Positions 42,325 to 53,351 are shown, counted from the stretch's first letter. The stretch is 64,000 bases of DNA from Escarpia spicata (GCA_963995525.1 OZ023206.1:70063033-70127032); one strand, 5' to 3'. Made by a program: numbers and translations. Notes: a model not told the origin generated them from the sequence alone.

Positions 42325-45203
42325 ATTCGCAGGGGGGATTCACAGAGAAGCCTGAAACTGGAGGCATAGATAAAGACAGCAGAAATAAATCGGCAAAGAA
42401 CAGCCTGGAAAACTGTTCTGAATCAGGATATAAATGCATTTGTTTAAATGCAAGGAGCATAGTAAACAAAAGAAGTGAACTAAACATTATGGTAGAAGAT
42501 ATTGACCCTCACATAATAGGTATAACCGAATCGTGGGCCACCACTGATATATCAGATGCCGAATTGGGACTAACAGGATATGTAATGTTTAGGAAAGATA
42601 GAATAGGAAGAAAGGGAGGTGGAGTTATTTTATATATTAAAGAATCTATCCAGGCTTATGAAATAAAATTAGAAAGAGAAGCAGATTGCGAAGAAGCTGT
42701 TTGGTGTAACATAGTTACAGGAAACTCAACGTTAACAGTTGGGTTAGTTTATCGAAGTCCAAACATAAGCATAGAAGAGAATGAAAAAATACAAAACGCT
42801 ATAAGGGAAGTAAGCAAACGGAACTGTATTATTATGGGGGACTTTAACCATGGGCATATGCAATGGAAATCTCTACAGAGTATGGGGAGTGAGGACCACA
42901 AGTTTTTAGTTTTAGTACAAGATAGTTTCCTTTCTCAACATGTGCTAGAACCAACCAGGGGAGAGAATGTGTTAGACTTAGTTTTGTCCTCACAGAAAGA
43001 ATTAGTTGACAATGTCAAGATATGTGAGCCACTGGGGAGTAGTGATCACAACCAGATACATTTTACCATCAAAGTAAAATCAGAAAGGAATAGTAAAAAG
43101 CAGTATAGGAGAAATTTCCACAAAGGAAGGTATAAGGACATGAGGAAATATTTAGCAAAGATAGACTGGAATAACACACTGAAGAATAAGACAGCAACCA
43201 AATGCTGGAATATCTTAAATAGTGAAATTAAGTGCATAGTCGATAAATTTGTACCTTTCAAAAAACAAGGGAAACGGTCTAAAAAGAAACACTTATCGAA
43301 AGAAGCCATTAGAAAAATTAAGTATAAACAAATGATGTGGAAGTCATATAGATGTACTGGAAATGATGAAGACTACAACATTTATAAAGAAGCACTTAAT
43401 CAAGCTACAGCTGAAATTAGAAATTCAAAGAGAAGCTATGAAACAAAATTAGCTAGTAATATAAAACATGACAGTAAGAGTTTTTATGCGTATATTCGAA
43501 GCAAACAGAAAGTTCAGGATAAGGTCGGTCCTCTAGAAGATAGTGCTAGAAATACAATATCAGAGGGATTCTTAATGGCAGAAGACCTGAATGAGTATTT
43601 TAGTTCAGTGTTTACCAGGGAAGATATTAGTTCACTGCCAGTACCAGAGGCTAAGTTCAAGGGGGCAGATTCAGACTATTTAGGACAGTTAGTTGTAACC
43701 TCGGAAATGGTAGCTAAGAAAATAAGGGCTATGAAGGATAATAAATCACCTGGAGTGGACGGGATTCCGCCCAAACTACTATTGGAAATTGTAGAACAAA
43801 TTAGCGCACCGCTTGCAACAGTTTTCAATTTGTCATTAGAAGAGGGAGTGGTTCCTTTAGAATGGAAAGAGGCAAACATTATACCGTTATTTAAAAAAGG
43901 TTCGAGAAACAAGTCAGAGAACTATAGACCAGTGAGTTTAACATCAGTGATTTGCAAATTATTAGAAAGACTAATTAAAGATCACATGGTGGATTTTCTT
44001 GTTAAACATAACTTGATAAACCCATCTCAACATGGGTTTTTAAAAGCGAGGTCATGCTTAACAAATATGTTATGTTTTTTGGAAGACATCACTAGGTGGG
44101 TAGATGAGGGATCACCAGTAGATATCATCTATTTAGATTTTCAAAAAGCTTTCGACAAAGTACCACATCAAAGATTACTCCTTAAGCTAAAGGCCCATGG
44201 CATAGGAAATGGTATAATAAACTGGATAGAAAAATGGCTGAATGACAGAAGACAACGTGTAGTAGTTGATGGGGAGGCTTCAAACTGGAAATCGGTATTG
44301 AGTGGGGTACCACAGGGATCAGTACTAGGACCTATATTATTCTTAATATATATCAATGATTTGGACGATGATATAACAAGCAAGGTGTTAAAATTTGCGG
44401 ATGATACAAAAGTGTTTAGAAGGATTAAAAGTGATGGAGACAGACAGCATTTACAAGATGATCTTGATAGGTTGATCAAATGGTCTGAAAAGTGGCAAAT
44501 GCTGTTCAATTTTGGGAAATGTAAATGCCTCCACACAGGTCATGGGAATGAAGAGGTAAAATATAAAATGGGGGGTACTGTTCTAAGTACTACTGTAAAA
44601 GAAAAGGACTTAGGGTTAACCATTAGTGCTGATATGAAGGTTTCAGAGCAGTGCGGAATTGCAGCGTCAAAGGGAAATCAAATCCTTGGATTAATTAGGC
44701 GAAATATAGCGTATAAGAAAAAAGAATTAATAGTACCGCTGTACAAAACAATAATGAGGCCTCATTTAGAATATTGTATACAAGCATGGAGGCCATATCG
44801 CAAGAAGGACATAGATATGCTAGAAAGAGTACAGAGGAGAGCGACTAAAATGATACAAAATCTGAGGGATCTTAGTTACGAAGTACGCCTAAAAGAATGT
44901 GGTTTAACAACACTAGAGACCAGGAGATTGAGAGGAGATCACATAGAAGTGTTTAAAATATTGAATGGTTATGAAAATATTGATAGAAACATTTTTTTCT
45001 CAGTTAAGAAAGATAGAAGGACCAGAGGACAAGAAGCTACATTAGTAAAGGAGCAGTGTAGATTAGATATAAGAAAGTTCTCATTCTCACAAAGAACTGT
45101 AAATAAATGGAACAGGTTATCTCCTGATTGTGTTGGTGCTAGTAGCGTGAATATGTTTAAAAATAAAATCGACACACACCTTAAAAAGGCGGGATACATG
45201 TAG
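42324..45203 (+). CDS. CR1/L2-like ORF2: AP-endonuclease and reverse transcriptase
   Basis: Open without a stop from the ORF1 overlap to TAG/TAA at 45203 (904 codons from the first ATG at 42489). The endonuclease starts before that ATG with YKCICLNARSIVNKR, then IIGITESW, GLVYRSP, IIMGDFNHGHMQW and GSSDHNQIHF, covering the catalytic Asn, Glu, Asp and His motifs. Reverse transcriptase blocks follow: NKSPGVDGIPPKLL, NYRPVSLTSVICKLLERL, QHGFLKARSCLTN, IIYLDFQKAFDKVPHQRLL (motif A, about residue 547), LSGVPQGSVLGPILFLIYIN (motif B, about 608) and LKFADDTKVF (motif C, about 635). Thumb and C-terminal blocks (RPHLEYCIQAWRPY, LERVQRRATKMIQ, FSQRTVNKWNRLSPD) complete it. All catalytic residues are in place. 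Because the first EN motif lies upstream of ATG 42489, translation must start earlier, probably through the TTTAAAC site. Confidence 0.92.
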   Translation, partial: DSQGGFTEKPETGGIDKDSRNKSAKNSLENCSESGYKCICLNARSIVNKRSELNIMVEDIDPHIIGITESWATTDISDAELGLTGYVMFRKDRIGRKGGGVILYIKESIQAYEIKLEREADCEEAVWCNIVTGNSTLTVGLVYRSPNISIEENEKIQNAIREVSKRNCIIMGDFNHGHMQWKSLQSMGSEDHKFLVLVQDSFLSQHVLEPTRGENVLDLVLSSQKELVDNVKICEPLGSSDHNQIHFTIKVKSERNSKKQYRRNFHKGRYKDMRKYLAKIDWNNTLKNKTATKCWNILNSEIKCIVDKFVPFKKQGKRSKKKHLSKEAIRKIKYKQMMWKSYRCTGNDEDYNIYKEALNQATAEIRNSKRSYETKLASNIKHDSKSFYAYIRSKQKVQDKVGPLEDSARNTISEGFLMAEDLNEYFSSVFTREDISSLPVPEAKFKGADSDYLGQLVVTSEMVAKKIRAMKDNKSPGVDGIPPKLLLEIVEQISAPLATVFNLSLEEGVVPLEWKEANIIPLFKKGSRNKSENYRPVSLTSVICKLLERLIKDHMVDFLVKHNLINPSQHGFLKARSCLTNMLCFLEDITRWVDEGSPVDIIYLDFQKAFDKVPHQRLLLKLKAHGIGNGIINWIEKWLNDRRQRVVVDGEASNWKSVLSGVPQGSVLGPILFLIYINDLDDDITSKVLKFADDTKVFRRIKSDGDRQHLQDDLDRLIKWSEKWQMLFNFGKCKCLHTGHGNEEVKYKMGGTVLSTTVKEKDLGLTISADMKVSEQCGIAASKGNQILGLIRRNIAYKKKELIVPLYKTIMRPHLEYCIQAWRPYRKKDIDMLERVQRRATKMIQNLRDLSYEVRLKECGLTTLETRRLRGDHIEVFKILNGYENIDRNIFFSVKKDRRTRGQEATLVKEQCRLDIRKFSFSQRTVNKWNRLSPDCVGASSVNMFKNKIDTHLKKAGYM

Positions 45204-46096
45204 ATAAAAAGTATTGGACTCTCGATAAGCCAAAAGGCTTCCTTGTCCAACTGCCATCCAGAGTAATTTTCTGGATGGCAATCTTGTTAAATCTTGTTAA
45301 ATAGAACTAGTACACATGAACTGAGTGAGAGAGAGCAGAGATAAGGGAAACCCTGGTCAAAGGAATGTTGCAGCCCATGTGTTGTCAGGTGACAAGTCCT
45401 GGACACATGGGCACAACAAAATCCACACAAATGAATACAAGTGGTCCGATAACCAGTCACAATCAATGCCCCTGATTATGACGTCTGTCTACAGTACACT
45501 GTAGATCAGTGCCTGTAATATAACATATTACAAGAAATTAAATACACACCTGAAAAATGTGTTATTATACGAATGTACTTGAACTCATGTGAATGTGTTT
45601 GTACTTTTACTCACACTGCACGTAGACAGGTACAGAAAGATATTGAAAAAATATTCTTAAAAAAATAGCACTTTCCTATCTAGGATCGGGCAATCATTTT
45701 GTTATACAAATGCCATTGTTTTTACCTAATACAACTTTTTAATTAATACATTGAATATCATAATATTATACCTGTCCAAGGACAACAACATATACAATTA
45801 GTACGCAAAATGTGAGATGGATGTGAATGATAGTTTTTGAGATATCATGTTTTCAACATGAGGAAAAGTCTATTTTATCACGCTAGGGAGATCCACTTTT
45901 AACGGTAAACAAATACTGAAATTATTCGCTACAAGTTATCGATACAATATTATTTGTAGATCATATTTGTTTGCAGTTATGAACCACAACATGCCGAAAT
46001 ATATTACATAAAATATTAAATATTAGAAACTTGACTAACGGCACGAGTACCGAGCGAGCTACCGAATCCGCGTTAAAGGGAATACAAACATCTATG
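45204..46096. other. Intergenic, no supportable gene beyond the retrotransposon tail
   Basis: The element tail ends near 45302. A short motif CATGTTTTCAACATGAGGAA at about 45847-45866 recurs at 46288-46307 but has no further structure. No gene found. Confidence 0.35.
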
Positions 46097-47215
46097 GCTT
46101 GAATCCATATTATATTACATCCTGTTATCTATTCCCATGTCCACCAAGCCAAAAGAAAAAAAAATTCAATGAATTAGAAATTCCACATTTTATGCTGTGC
46201 ATCCGGGCATTTTCGAATATGCATATTTTTGGCGCGCTATTCGGGATGCCGAGATGTGCCCCATACTCGCCTCAGGCCGACCCTTTCCATGTTTTCAACA
46301 TGAGGAAATGTGATCTTAGCACCTGGCAGGAGACAAGCACAAAATTTAGAAATATATAACTCAGGCAAATAAAAATATTAACACCTGGAAGATAAATTTG
46401 ATATGTGGACAATAAAACAAGTTTCATTGAGCTATGTCAGGTTGTTTATTTTATTTCTGACGTTTTGTGAATGGGTTTCCTTTCCCTGATCACCTTGAGT
46501 CAGGGAAAATATCAAAACTAAAACTGTTCTGGACCTGAAACCAGAACAACCATTACAATATAATGAAGTAATCACATGAAGAAATAATGGGATATTTCTA
46601 ATGTACTTCATCAGGCCGACCCTTTCCATGCATTCAGAGCATGTTTACAAGGATAGCTTTCGGGTCGAAACGAGAGTCAAAATTAGTTATTGTGCGATAT
46701 TCCGATGTAATACAAACACTAGTCATCACAGAAGAACAAGCAGTTATCTTACGGTTCCACGTGAGTCAAATTTTATTCAAAACAATGAATGCGAATGGGC
46801 CTACAAGTCGACTAGGTTTCGCCGAGCTTGGGCTCGTTTTTAGAATAACTATCGAATGCAACCAACGGGAGATAATGTACACAAATAAACACATAACAAA
46901 CATATATCGTATCCAGCTACAGAAACTAACGTATATAATCTTATAATATCACTAGAATATCGATGTATGAAGGAGGAATTGTACAATTTATCATAACAAC
47001 TTAAATCAATCAGCGAATTTCTGTCGGTCCTGCTAGCTCGGTTGGTAAAAGCATTGGTTCCTTGGTATTTATTTTGTAATCGGGCGACGCCTGTTCAATC
47101 CCGACACCAAACCATTGGTTTTCTTTACACTTTTTTGTTTATGTTTTCACGAAGTAATATAAAGCAAATACTTGTTATACTATGATGCTACGCATAGCCA
47201 TAGGCTTATGTTACA
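46097..47215 (+). repeat. Dispersed repeat family, copy 1, with a 320-bp insertion
   Basis: CCATATTATATTACATCCTG at 46107 onwards, and everything after 46611 to about 47200, match the palindromic copy at 61800-63190 (CAGGCCGACCCTTTCCATGC, CGGGAGATAATGTAC, tRNA-like block). At 46272-46291 and 46611-46630 the 20-mer TCAGGCCGACCCTTTCCATG is duplicated exactly and brackets 46292-46610, a 319-bp sequence absent from the other copies, as in an insertion with a long target duplication. No protein is encoded. The class is unknown. Confidence 0.6.
47022..47109 (+). repeat. tRNA-like pol III module in a dispersed repeat
   Basis: TGTCGGTCC...TAGCTCGGTTGG (A-box like) and GTTCAATCC (B-box like) are about 50 nt apart, ending CCGACACCA, with a T-run downstream. 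The outer TGTCGG/CCGACA pair. The middle is too long for a normal anticodon arm, so this is a tRNA-derived SINE-like module. A sister copy is at 62166-62250. Confidence 0.5.
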
Positions 47216-47784
47216 GTCGCATTGTGGCCGGCACATTATTCTTCGTTCGGACGAGTGTTTATCACTGTTCGGTCGAACTACCATTCTTGATCAAAATTAA
47301 TTTATTCTGACTAAATATGACTAAAATTTACGCGGCGCGAGGTCTATGAAGAAGCATGATTTACGCTTCAATTTTCGACCTGACGGAGCTACAGTGTTAC
47401 ACTCAGCGTCTGTGTAACTCCATAGCGTCTTAGCACAGGCAGCATGTCGCCACGGCCTGTAGATCGTTGATTCACGTGTTGTTTTGTAAGCCTACTGAAC
47501 TCGTAGTTTTTGAGTTATCATAACACAATTTTACGCATGAACAGACATATTGACGTATTTATTTCAATACATAATAATCGCAAGGGCTAGAGTACAAATT
47601 GAAATAGGTAAATTTCACTGAAAAATCCTTGCCCAAGCCTATCCTATCAATGCTGTTGTTGCCATTTCTGCCGTGCAGAAATAGTTTCTGCCCGGCAGAA
47701 AACCAACCCCGAGTCTAAAACCAACTTGCCTAACAATTTGTTTGTACGCTAGCATGAAATAAATAAGGAAATTATAATATGGGG
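47216..47784. other. Intergenic, no supportable gene
   Basis: Includes a palindromic CTGCC.GCAGAAA patch at 47665-47702. No gene found. Confidence 0.3.
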
Positions 47785-48184
47785 CACTTGTGTCAAATCC
47801 AGACCCACCTCGATTTCGCCGTTGTAACTTTGATTTTTTATAACTTTGATACTTCAGTGTGTTAGTTCCACCATTCAACATTATCCCAGGCATATTTATG
47901 TTTAAGAATGTTGCGGCTTAGCGCATTTTTGAGGCGTAAATATACTTTGCTATATCGCTCATTTTACGCGCGCAATGCGGTAACGCACGACCGCAGCGGC
48001 GCAGAATGGCGCAAACCGGGGCGCTATTTGGACTACAAAAGTGCGCTAAAACACAATAATGTTCAAAATATAAATATGCATGGGATGATGTTGAATGGTG
48101 GAACTAATGCACTGAGGTATCACAGTTAGGCAAAACTCAAGTTATAGCGGCGAAAATGAGGTGGGTTCGGATTCGACACAAGTG
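47785..48184. mobile_element. 400-bp fold-back element with ~120-bp inverted repeats
   Basis: Left arm from CACTTGTGTCAAATCC (47785) through AGTTCCACCATTCAACAT to about 47900. The right arm is its inverted copy, from about 48068 (GATGTTGAATGGTGGAACTA) to CACAAGTG ending at 48184. The GC-richer centre (GCGCGCAATGCGG, CCGCAGCGGCGC) has no coding potential. No target duplication was found, so the class is open. Confidence 0.7.
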
Positions 48185-48792
48185 ATCTATTTCTCAAAAG
48201 ACAGATTTTTAATGAAAACGGCATATTTATATTAAGGCCAGCCCACTGCACTAATCGGTAACATGGTCTTGTTGACGATCGTGCCAATAATATAAACATG
48301 CCGTTTTCATAAAATATATATATATTATCACTACTTTGATTCATGTTTTGCAAATAAATTATCAGAAAAATTGGTTTGAGTTAAATACTTACTTTCCGTA
48401 CAAAAACACATCGCCGCACGAAAAGTTTGGTAACCGCGTTTATTGTGCTGGCGGTTATAACCAATGAAAAAGATATGTTAACCAATAACGCATGTGATGT
48501 AATTGCCTTGGGAAGTCACGCTCAATTCTCGTTAGTCATACACAGAGATCAGCGGCTAGATCTTGCGGGATTCAACGCGACGGATTTTGGTGTAGATCAA
48601 ACATAGTCTCACTTAACCGACTCTTGCCTGGCTGCGTGACTTCGCCAGGAATATAGTCTGGCTCAGAATCGCCTCAGAATGTTGATATATTATGTGTTTT
48701 CGATGAAATTACGAAATAATGCCCAAAATAATATTATACATAATAACATTAATTTTAAACTAAATGAACATAAACAACAGTTTGGAGTACTT

Positions 48793-48862
48793 TACGGGAT
48801 TCGAACCGAGGACCCTAAATGTAGTTGCTTGACACGCTACCGTCCCGACTTAGCCACCAAAA
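48793..48862 (-). repeat. tRNA-like SINE module
   Basis: Minus strand: TGGCTAAGTCGGGACGGTAG (A-box like), GTGTCAAGCAACTAC, then CTCGGTTCGAATCCCG (good B box). It is about 70 nt long. The outer stems do not pair as a mature tRNA, so this is more probably a SINE head than a tRNA gene. Confidence 0.5.
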
Positions 48863-49974
48863 TCAGCACGTCTTGATTGTATTTTGGCAACTACATATAT
48901 TAGTTAGCAGTCCGACCGATACATGCGACATCGATTGCACTTTGTTTAGTTAAAAATGTGTGCTTGTTTGGTATTTATATCATGCTTATTCACACTTAGT
49001 CTTTTGTTTCTGCTCGAACGTAAGCAAAACAACGTCAATACAAAAGTGTGAGCTGCCACCTAGTGAATATGCATATGATTAAAAGGCACTAAACTACAAA
49101 ACAAGTTTAATGTCGGTTTATTTTGTGTGTGACATGTTTTAGTATAAGTTTAATGTTGAATAGCTGTTATAGTATTATCTAATAAAAGTATATGCTTATT
49201 TAATTTGTTATTTTATAGTTGGCCTGATAGCCAATCTTCGTCTATACCCGAAATTTTTTAATTGTGTTGCATTGTGAATTTGTGTGCTTTTGTTTGTTTA
49301 TTATCGAATAAAATTAATTGTTCCAATTCCAATCTGGGGTAAAGCCCCATAGCGGTAATATTGAGTTACTTAATGTTCCAGGCAGCTGTGATGGGCAAGG
49401 CGAGGTCGAACAGCGACCCAGTAACTACATTATAAATATATACGATAAAATAAAAAATACGTTATCGCCGCGATTGACAATCTGTCAGCGTCATTCCCAT
49501 CAATGTTTTCAACACAAAACTAATTCGCATGCTCAACATGGCGATGTACTAAATGCATCAGACCAACACAACCACCAGACTCAGATATAAACTGGCTATA
49601 CTTACGCAATGATATAAACACAAAAACACGTTTATCTTCGGCTTCCGTGTTTTTCCAGTTTCGTAAAATATGATGCCAGATGCGGATAACATCAAAGCAA
49701 ACCATTGTAACGCGTTTGAGACGTGTTTAATATTTAGTACACAAGGCGGCAGCACTAGCGCGTCACAAATCATAATGAACCAGATAGAAACATACTTAAT
49801 GCTCACGTTTTATCAAAACTACCCTCAATTATTTTTGATATCCATCCAGATAAGCCATGCTGAAGATAATAGAAGGAATGTGAAGGAATTGAGAGAAGAA
49901 ATCGGCATGACAAAATACATAAACATTATAGTAGTCGGAAGCAAAGTGGACGGACTGAACATTTGCAAAGCAAG
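48863..49974. other. Intergenic, no supportable gene
   Basis: Open frames at 49318-49590 and 49670-50008 lack motifs. The end of the latter overlaps a retrotransposon relic. Confidence 0.3.
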
Positions 49975-50170
49975 GAGGACAGGCTGCCGAGAGGAAGACC
50001 AAAGCTGAGATGAAACGTCAACGTGTAATAAGACTTTGATAGGGCAGATAAGACAGCCAAGTATGGGAGATCACTGCAGAGGACCGACGGAGGTGGAGGA
50101 CGAGGAAGCAAAGCAGAAGTAGCTACCAAATGACGTTGACCCCACCCCGCAATAAAGGCAGCAATGGGAA
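49850..50170 (+). pseudogene. RTE/Jockey-type ORF C-terminal relic
   Basis: Over broken frames the strand reads DRLPRGRPKLR, then AEDRRRWRTRK and LTPPRNKGSNGKK, matching the 'RGRPKLRW ... DRxxWRxxI' plus basic end seen in many non-LTR ORF2 C-termini. An in-frame TGA replaces the Trp after KLR. The upstream portion is lost. Confidence 0.55.
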
Positions 50171-50330
50171 GAAGTTTTGTAGTTTCAAAATATATCTGAA
50201 CATTAATTAACACTGAAACATCTATATGTTAATACGCTAACTTGGAAGAATTGTATGTGAATCTGCTCGCATGTCTCAAGCTCCATTCGCGTCTTTCTAC
50301 GTTCTTTAGCGTCGTTGAATCATTGACATG

Positions 50331-50372
50331 TGATATATATATATACAGGTGTGTGTATATATATATACATAA
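50331..50372. repeat. TA/TG microsatellite
   Basis: GATATATATATATACAGGTG then TGTGTATATATATATACAT is a short palindromic simple repeat. Confidence 0.75.
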
Positions 50373-50689
50373 CCACTTTTTATAATTAAGTGGTTAGCCA
50401 ACCAGCCATCTGCCAAGCGGTAACAACATGGAGTTGTTCCATTTAACAGGAAGTTATTATCTGCTGCACGCAATGTCATGCTTGGCTACAGACGAAACTA
50501 AATGGTCATGGGGCGAGTTTATGTTCTAAATACTCAGTGGTAATGATTGCTACTCCTAGTTTGGCGATTAATGAGTTAATATATGCTAATGCTAGTTTTA
50601 ACTAGAATTATGTCTGATACACAGCGATTTCTCTTTCTTCGATAGTAGTCTACCACGCGTAAGAACAATGATGTCATCGACGAGGACCT

Positions 50690-50884
50690 ACGTCAAGACA
50701 CAAACGATTGGACAATACATCCGGCGTATCTTGTAAATGAAAAGACGTTCGTCAACAACTTCAGTTTCGCGGTATTCTGTCTGCTGCTGCTCCCTGCAGT
50801 GGTCGAGGGTTGTGGATGAGGGAGTTGCGTCGTCAGAACACCACACAGAACCATTACTACTGCCACCATACTTACACACTGCAT
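50690..50884 (-). CDS. Weak candidate: small ORF with a signal-peptide-like start
   Basis: Minus strand from ATG at 50884: MQCVSMVAVVMVLCGVLTTQ, hydrophobic with a Cys, then PHPQPSTTAGSSSRQNT and a basic tail, 63 codons in all. The first 20 residues could serve as a secretion signal. There is no splice site, polyA signal or recognised family, and the alternative frame is equally open, so it may be chance. Confidence 0.15.
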
Positions 50885-52619
50885 AGTAACGTATTCACTT
50901 TAACTTATTAGTTGTTGATAGCTATAATGTTTACCCGTAATTGTTACGAATTTTATAGTTATTATTACTACACAATTTTTTTCCGTTTATGTTTGATGTG
51001 ACAGTATGTTTTAATACCAAGTCACATTCCTAATTAACATGTATTTTATGTCAATAATAGCAATAAAGTATCTGTATGTATTTATAGCGCCGTATATCTG
51101 GGACAAGACCGTTCAGAAACATACAAATTACATATAACAAGGCCTGCATTATGGAGTGCGATGGGTGCGTACGCACCCTATCTCCAGCTGCGACAAGAGT
51201 TCCGCTCGAGATTTCAACGGGAATGCAATTGGGCGTCTCGAGGGAGCAGTAGGAGGTAGTTTGGGTGCTTCAAGGGTTTATGACATATGCATATATGTGA
51301 ATTGTCAACAACCAAGACTCGACTATTCAGCAGTCGGTATAAACAAATATTGGTTCCCAAATCATTATACACTGCACTAATATTGTCCCGTTATCCATCA
51401 TATGGAGTACCAGTGTTCGAAAATAAGTCCGGACATCGATTCAAAATTCGTCCCGGCGATTCAATTCGCCAACATGTTCAAGTTATCGGCCCGACACCGC
51501 CGGTTCACAAACACCACCGGTTTATCTCGGCGGACAAGGTTAGGCTGCATCCGATGCATAGTTCGGTAGAATTCTAAGACTCGACTCGGTTATAGAAGAC
51601 GGTAAACGCAACTTTGGTAATAATTCAACAATAGTTCGTCAAAACCACGCGAACGGTTGCATTAAATAGCAAAGCCAACGAACGCCAAGTCTGAACACCG
51701 CTGGCATCGCCACCGGCAGTGCAGTTTTCCAAGAGTCTGGACGCCATTTTTCATAGTTTTGCTAGGCACGCTTTTTGTTCTTGATCTACAAATAAATATG
51801 GCCTAAATCCAAATTTGACTGGTAACAAAAGTGTATTCCGTAACACGACCAACATCGGCAAGGTGAAGGCCACGTAATTTTGTGGTGTCACCTTCTGAAT
51901 AAACCGGGAAACACCTAAACAGAAGTGACAAATACACAGTATACATGCATCGCAGTGCAACACTAATACAGTTAAATACAAGTACTAGCTTTGGGCAGAG
52001 TTTGAATAATCAGGACATGCATTTGGAACAATATTTATCATTATTCTTGTAGGCTAGTTTGGTATAATTTTTTTTTTTTTTTATAATTTGCATTTTATTA
52101 TTATAGTGTGCTTACATACATATTTGTAGTTTTTATGGCCTAATTTTAATTATTTATTTATGCTAATATATATATTATGCAATGCAAAGTTATAATATGT
52201 TAGTCTAACTTAGCTCTATGTACGTATAGTTAATGTTAAAATTATTATTGTATAATATTTTATGTACTTACATGTAAAATTAAAATGATAGACATTCACG
52301 TGTGTGATTAAAGAATGTGGAAACATGGAAATGTGTCGATGTGGTTTGTAAATTAGTCGGGCCATTTCAAATTCAGCAGGGTCAGTTCAAAATTGATCTG
52401 GGCCAGTTAAAAAAAAATGGGTCAGTTCATTTTTGGCTAATTTCAGACACTGGGTACATTATCATGCACGATCTGCAACCTGCTTTGGTTGTGCAGGAGT
52501 GGTCACCCATCACTGACTCTACTGTATTCTAAAAATGCTTATTCATGCATGGTACGGGGGGGGGGACAGAAAATATGGCATTTAGTTTGTAATAACGTAA
52601 TACATTTATTTCCCATGGA
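50885..52619. other. Intergenic, short palindrome at 51163-51178
   Basis: GGGTGCGTACGCACCC at about 51163-51178 is a perfect 16-bp palindrome beside TATGGAGTGCGA. A poly-T run lies at 52069-52082. GGGCCA/GGGTCAGTT motifs at 52355-52430 resemble the hAT-like relic at about 27930. A poly-G run of ten lies at 52557-52566. No gene found. Confidence 0.35.
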
Positions 52620-52805
52620 TGAAAACAAACTTACTCTTGGGTTCACAATGTTGCTATGAAGAGACGGATACAAATCAACGTGTGTAAATGTACTTGGCAC
52701 GACTACATAGGCTTGCACGTCAAACTTATACAGTAACAGGTCCAGAACGGTGTCCTTACCCGCGTACTATGAGCAACTAACTTGACTTGCGTAGTTAATC
52801 ATTCG
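52620..52805 (-). pseudogene. PGAP4-like 3' fragment (decayed third copy)
   Basis: This stretch aligns with the last about 60 codons of the PGAP4-like copies A and B. It covers the region matching LLxxFxxxAYLVEPxTFTHI and the sequence before NPWKLE, and the flank after the stop also matches (GAAAACAAACTTA). Substitutions give stops (TACTATGAGCAAC replaces the ...GTATTGTGAACA segment) and the terminal codons differ. It begins abruptly at about 52805, so only the 3' end was copied or kept. It lies between copies A and B, 1.2 kb beyond the 3' end of copy B, in the same orientation. Confidence 0.75.
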
Positions 52806-52861
52806 ACAAACAAACAACTATCATTACCACAGATAACATAACATTTGGCTTGTAAATATAT

Positions 52862-53193
52862 GTACAGGAGCGGATCCAGAAATCGAGCCTGGGGGCACAA
52901 AGACCTCCACTGGCGGCCTAACCAAACGGTGTATTAGAAATGTTGGCGCTGCCGAGCCGCCGTAACTTCAGCCGATGTCTCGGCTGAACTGATGATATCG
53001 GAAGACAGGGGGTACTGTTGACAATTGTTCGCCACGTCGCCATAACTTCGACTTATTATAACTTGAACGGGAGCACATTTCAAACGGTCTATGGGGGCAC
53101 GGTCGCGTGAGCCCATTATGAAAGGTCTGCGTGCACGCCTAATTCCTAAGGTCTAGGGAGGCACGTGCCCTGGATACGCCTATGCTGTAATAC
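52862..53193. mobile_element. ~330-bp hAT-like MITE
   Basis: Left end ACAGGAGCGGATCCAG and right end (reverse complement) ACAGCATAGGCGTATCCAGG share the 'CAG..GGCG(G/T)ATCCAG' pattern of abundant hAT MITEs. GGGGGCAC and GGCACG(T)GCC segments lie inside each end. No matching 8-bp duplication is visible, so termini are approximate. Confidence 0.5.
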
Positions 53194-53321
53194 ACCTGTA
53201 TCACGGTTTTCACAAACATAAACAAACTTACTCTAGCATGTAAAATACGTCCGGATTCGCTTACATTCATGTGGATTTGAATGCGCATTTAGGTGTGCGG
53301 ATCCGTTGTTTGCTCAACGGT

Positions 53322-53351
53322 GCTTCGACACCCTCACGGGGCGCTCATCAG
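53322..53351 (-). ncRNA. Hammerhead-ribozyme-like core (degenerate)
   Basis: Minus strand: CTGATGAG, then GCGCCC-CGTGA-GGGTGT that can pair as stem II, then CGAA. A 6-bp hairpin CCGTTG-AGCAAA-CAACGG lies 3 nt further on. Penelope-like elements are known to carry hammerhead ribozymes in their terminal repeats, and this one abuts a Penelope-like C-terminus. The position normally A (GAAA) is G and the cleavage-site strand was not placed, so activity is doubtful. Confidence 0.4.

Larger units (their letters stand above)
41934..45302 (+). mobile_element. Near-intact CR1/L2-like non-LTR retrotransposon
   Basis: The 3.4-kb element has a truncated ORF1 (esterase domain), a complete ORF2 and a 3' tail with two tandem TCTTGTTAAA units ending near 45302. 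The 3' end is shared almost exactly with the short copy at 35590-35749, so the family has moved fairly recently. The intact ORF2 and low divergence suggest this is the youngest mobile element in the window. Confidence 0.85.

Noticed and set aside
47022..47109. An intron-containing functional tRNA
   Set aside because: The anticodon region is too long and not foldable as an arm with an intron, and sister copies sit inside a dispersed repeat.
48793..48862. A tRNA-Leu gene (CAA in the anticodon position)
   Set aside because: B box is good, but the outer stems and the anticodon arm do not close; treated as tRNA-derived repeat.
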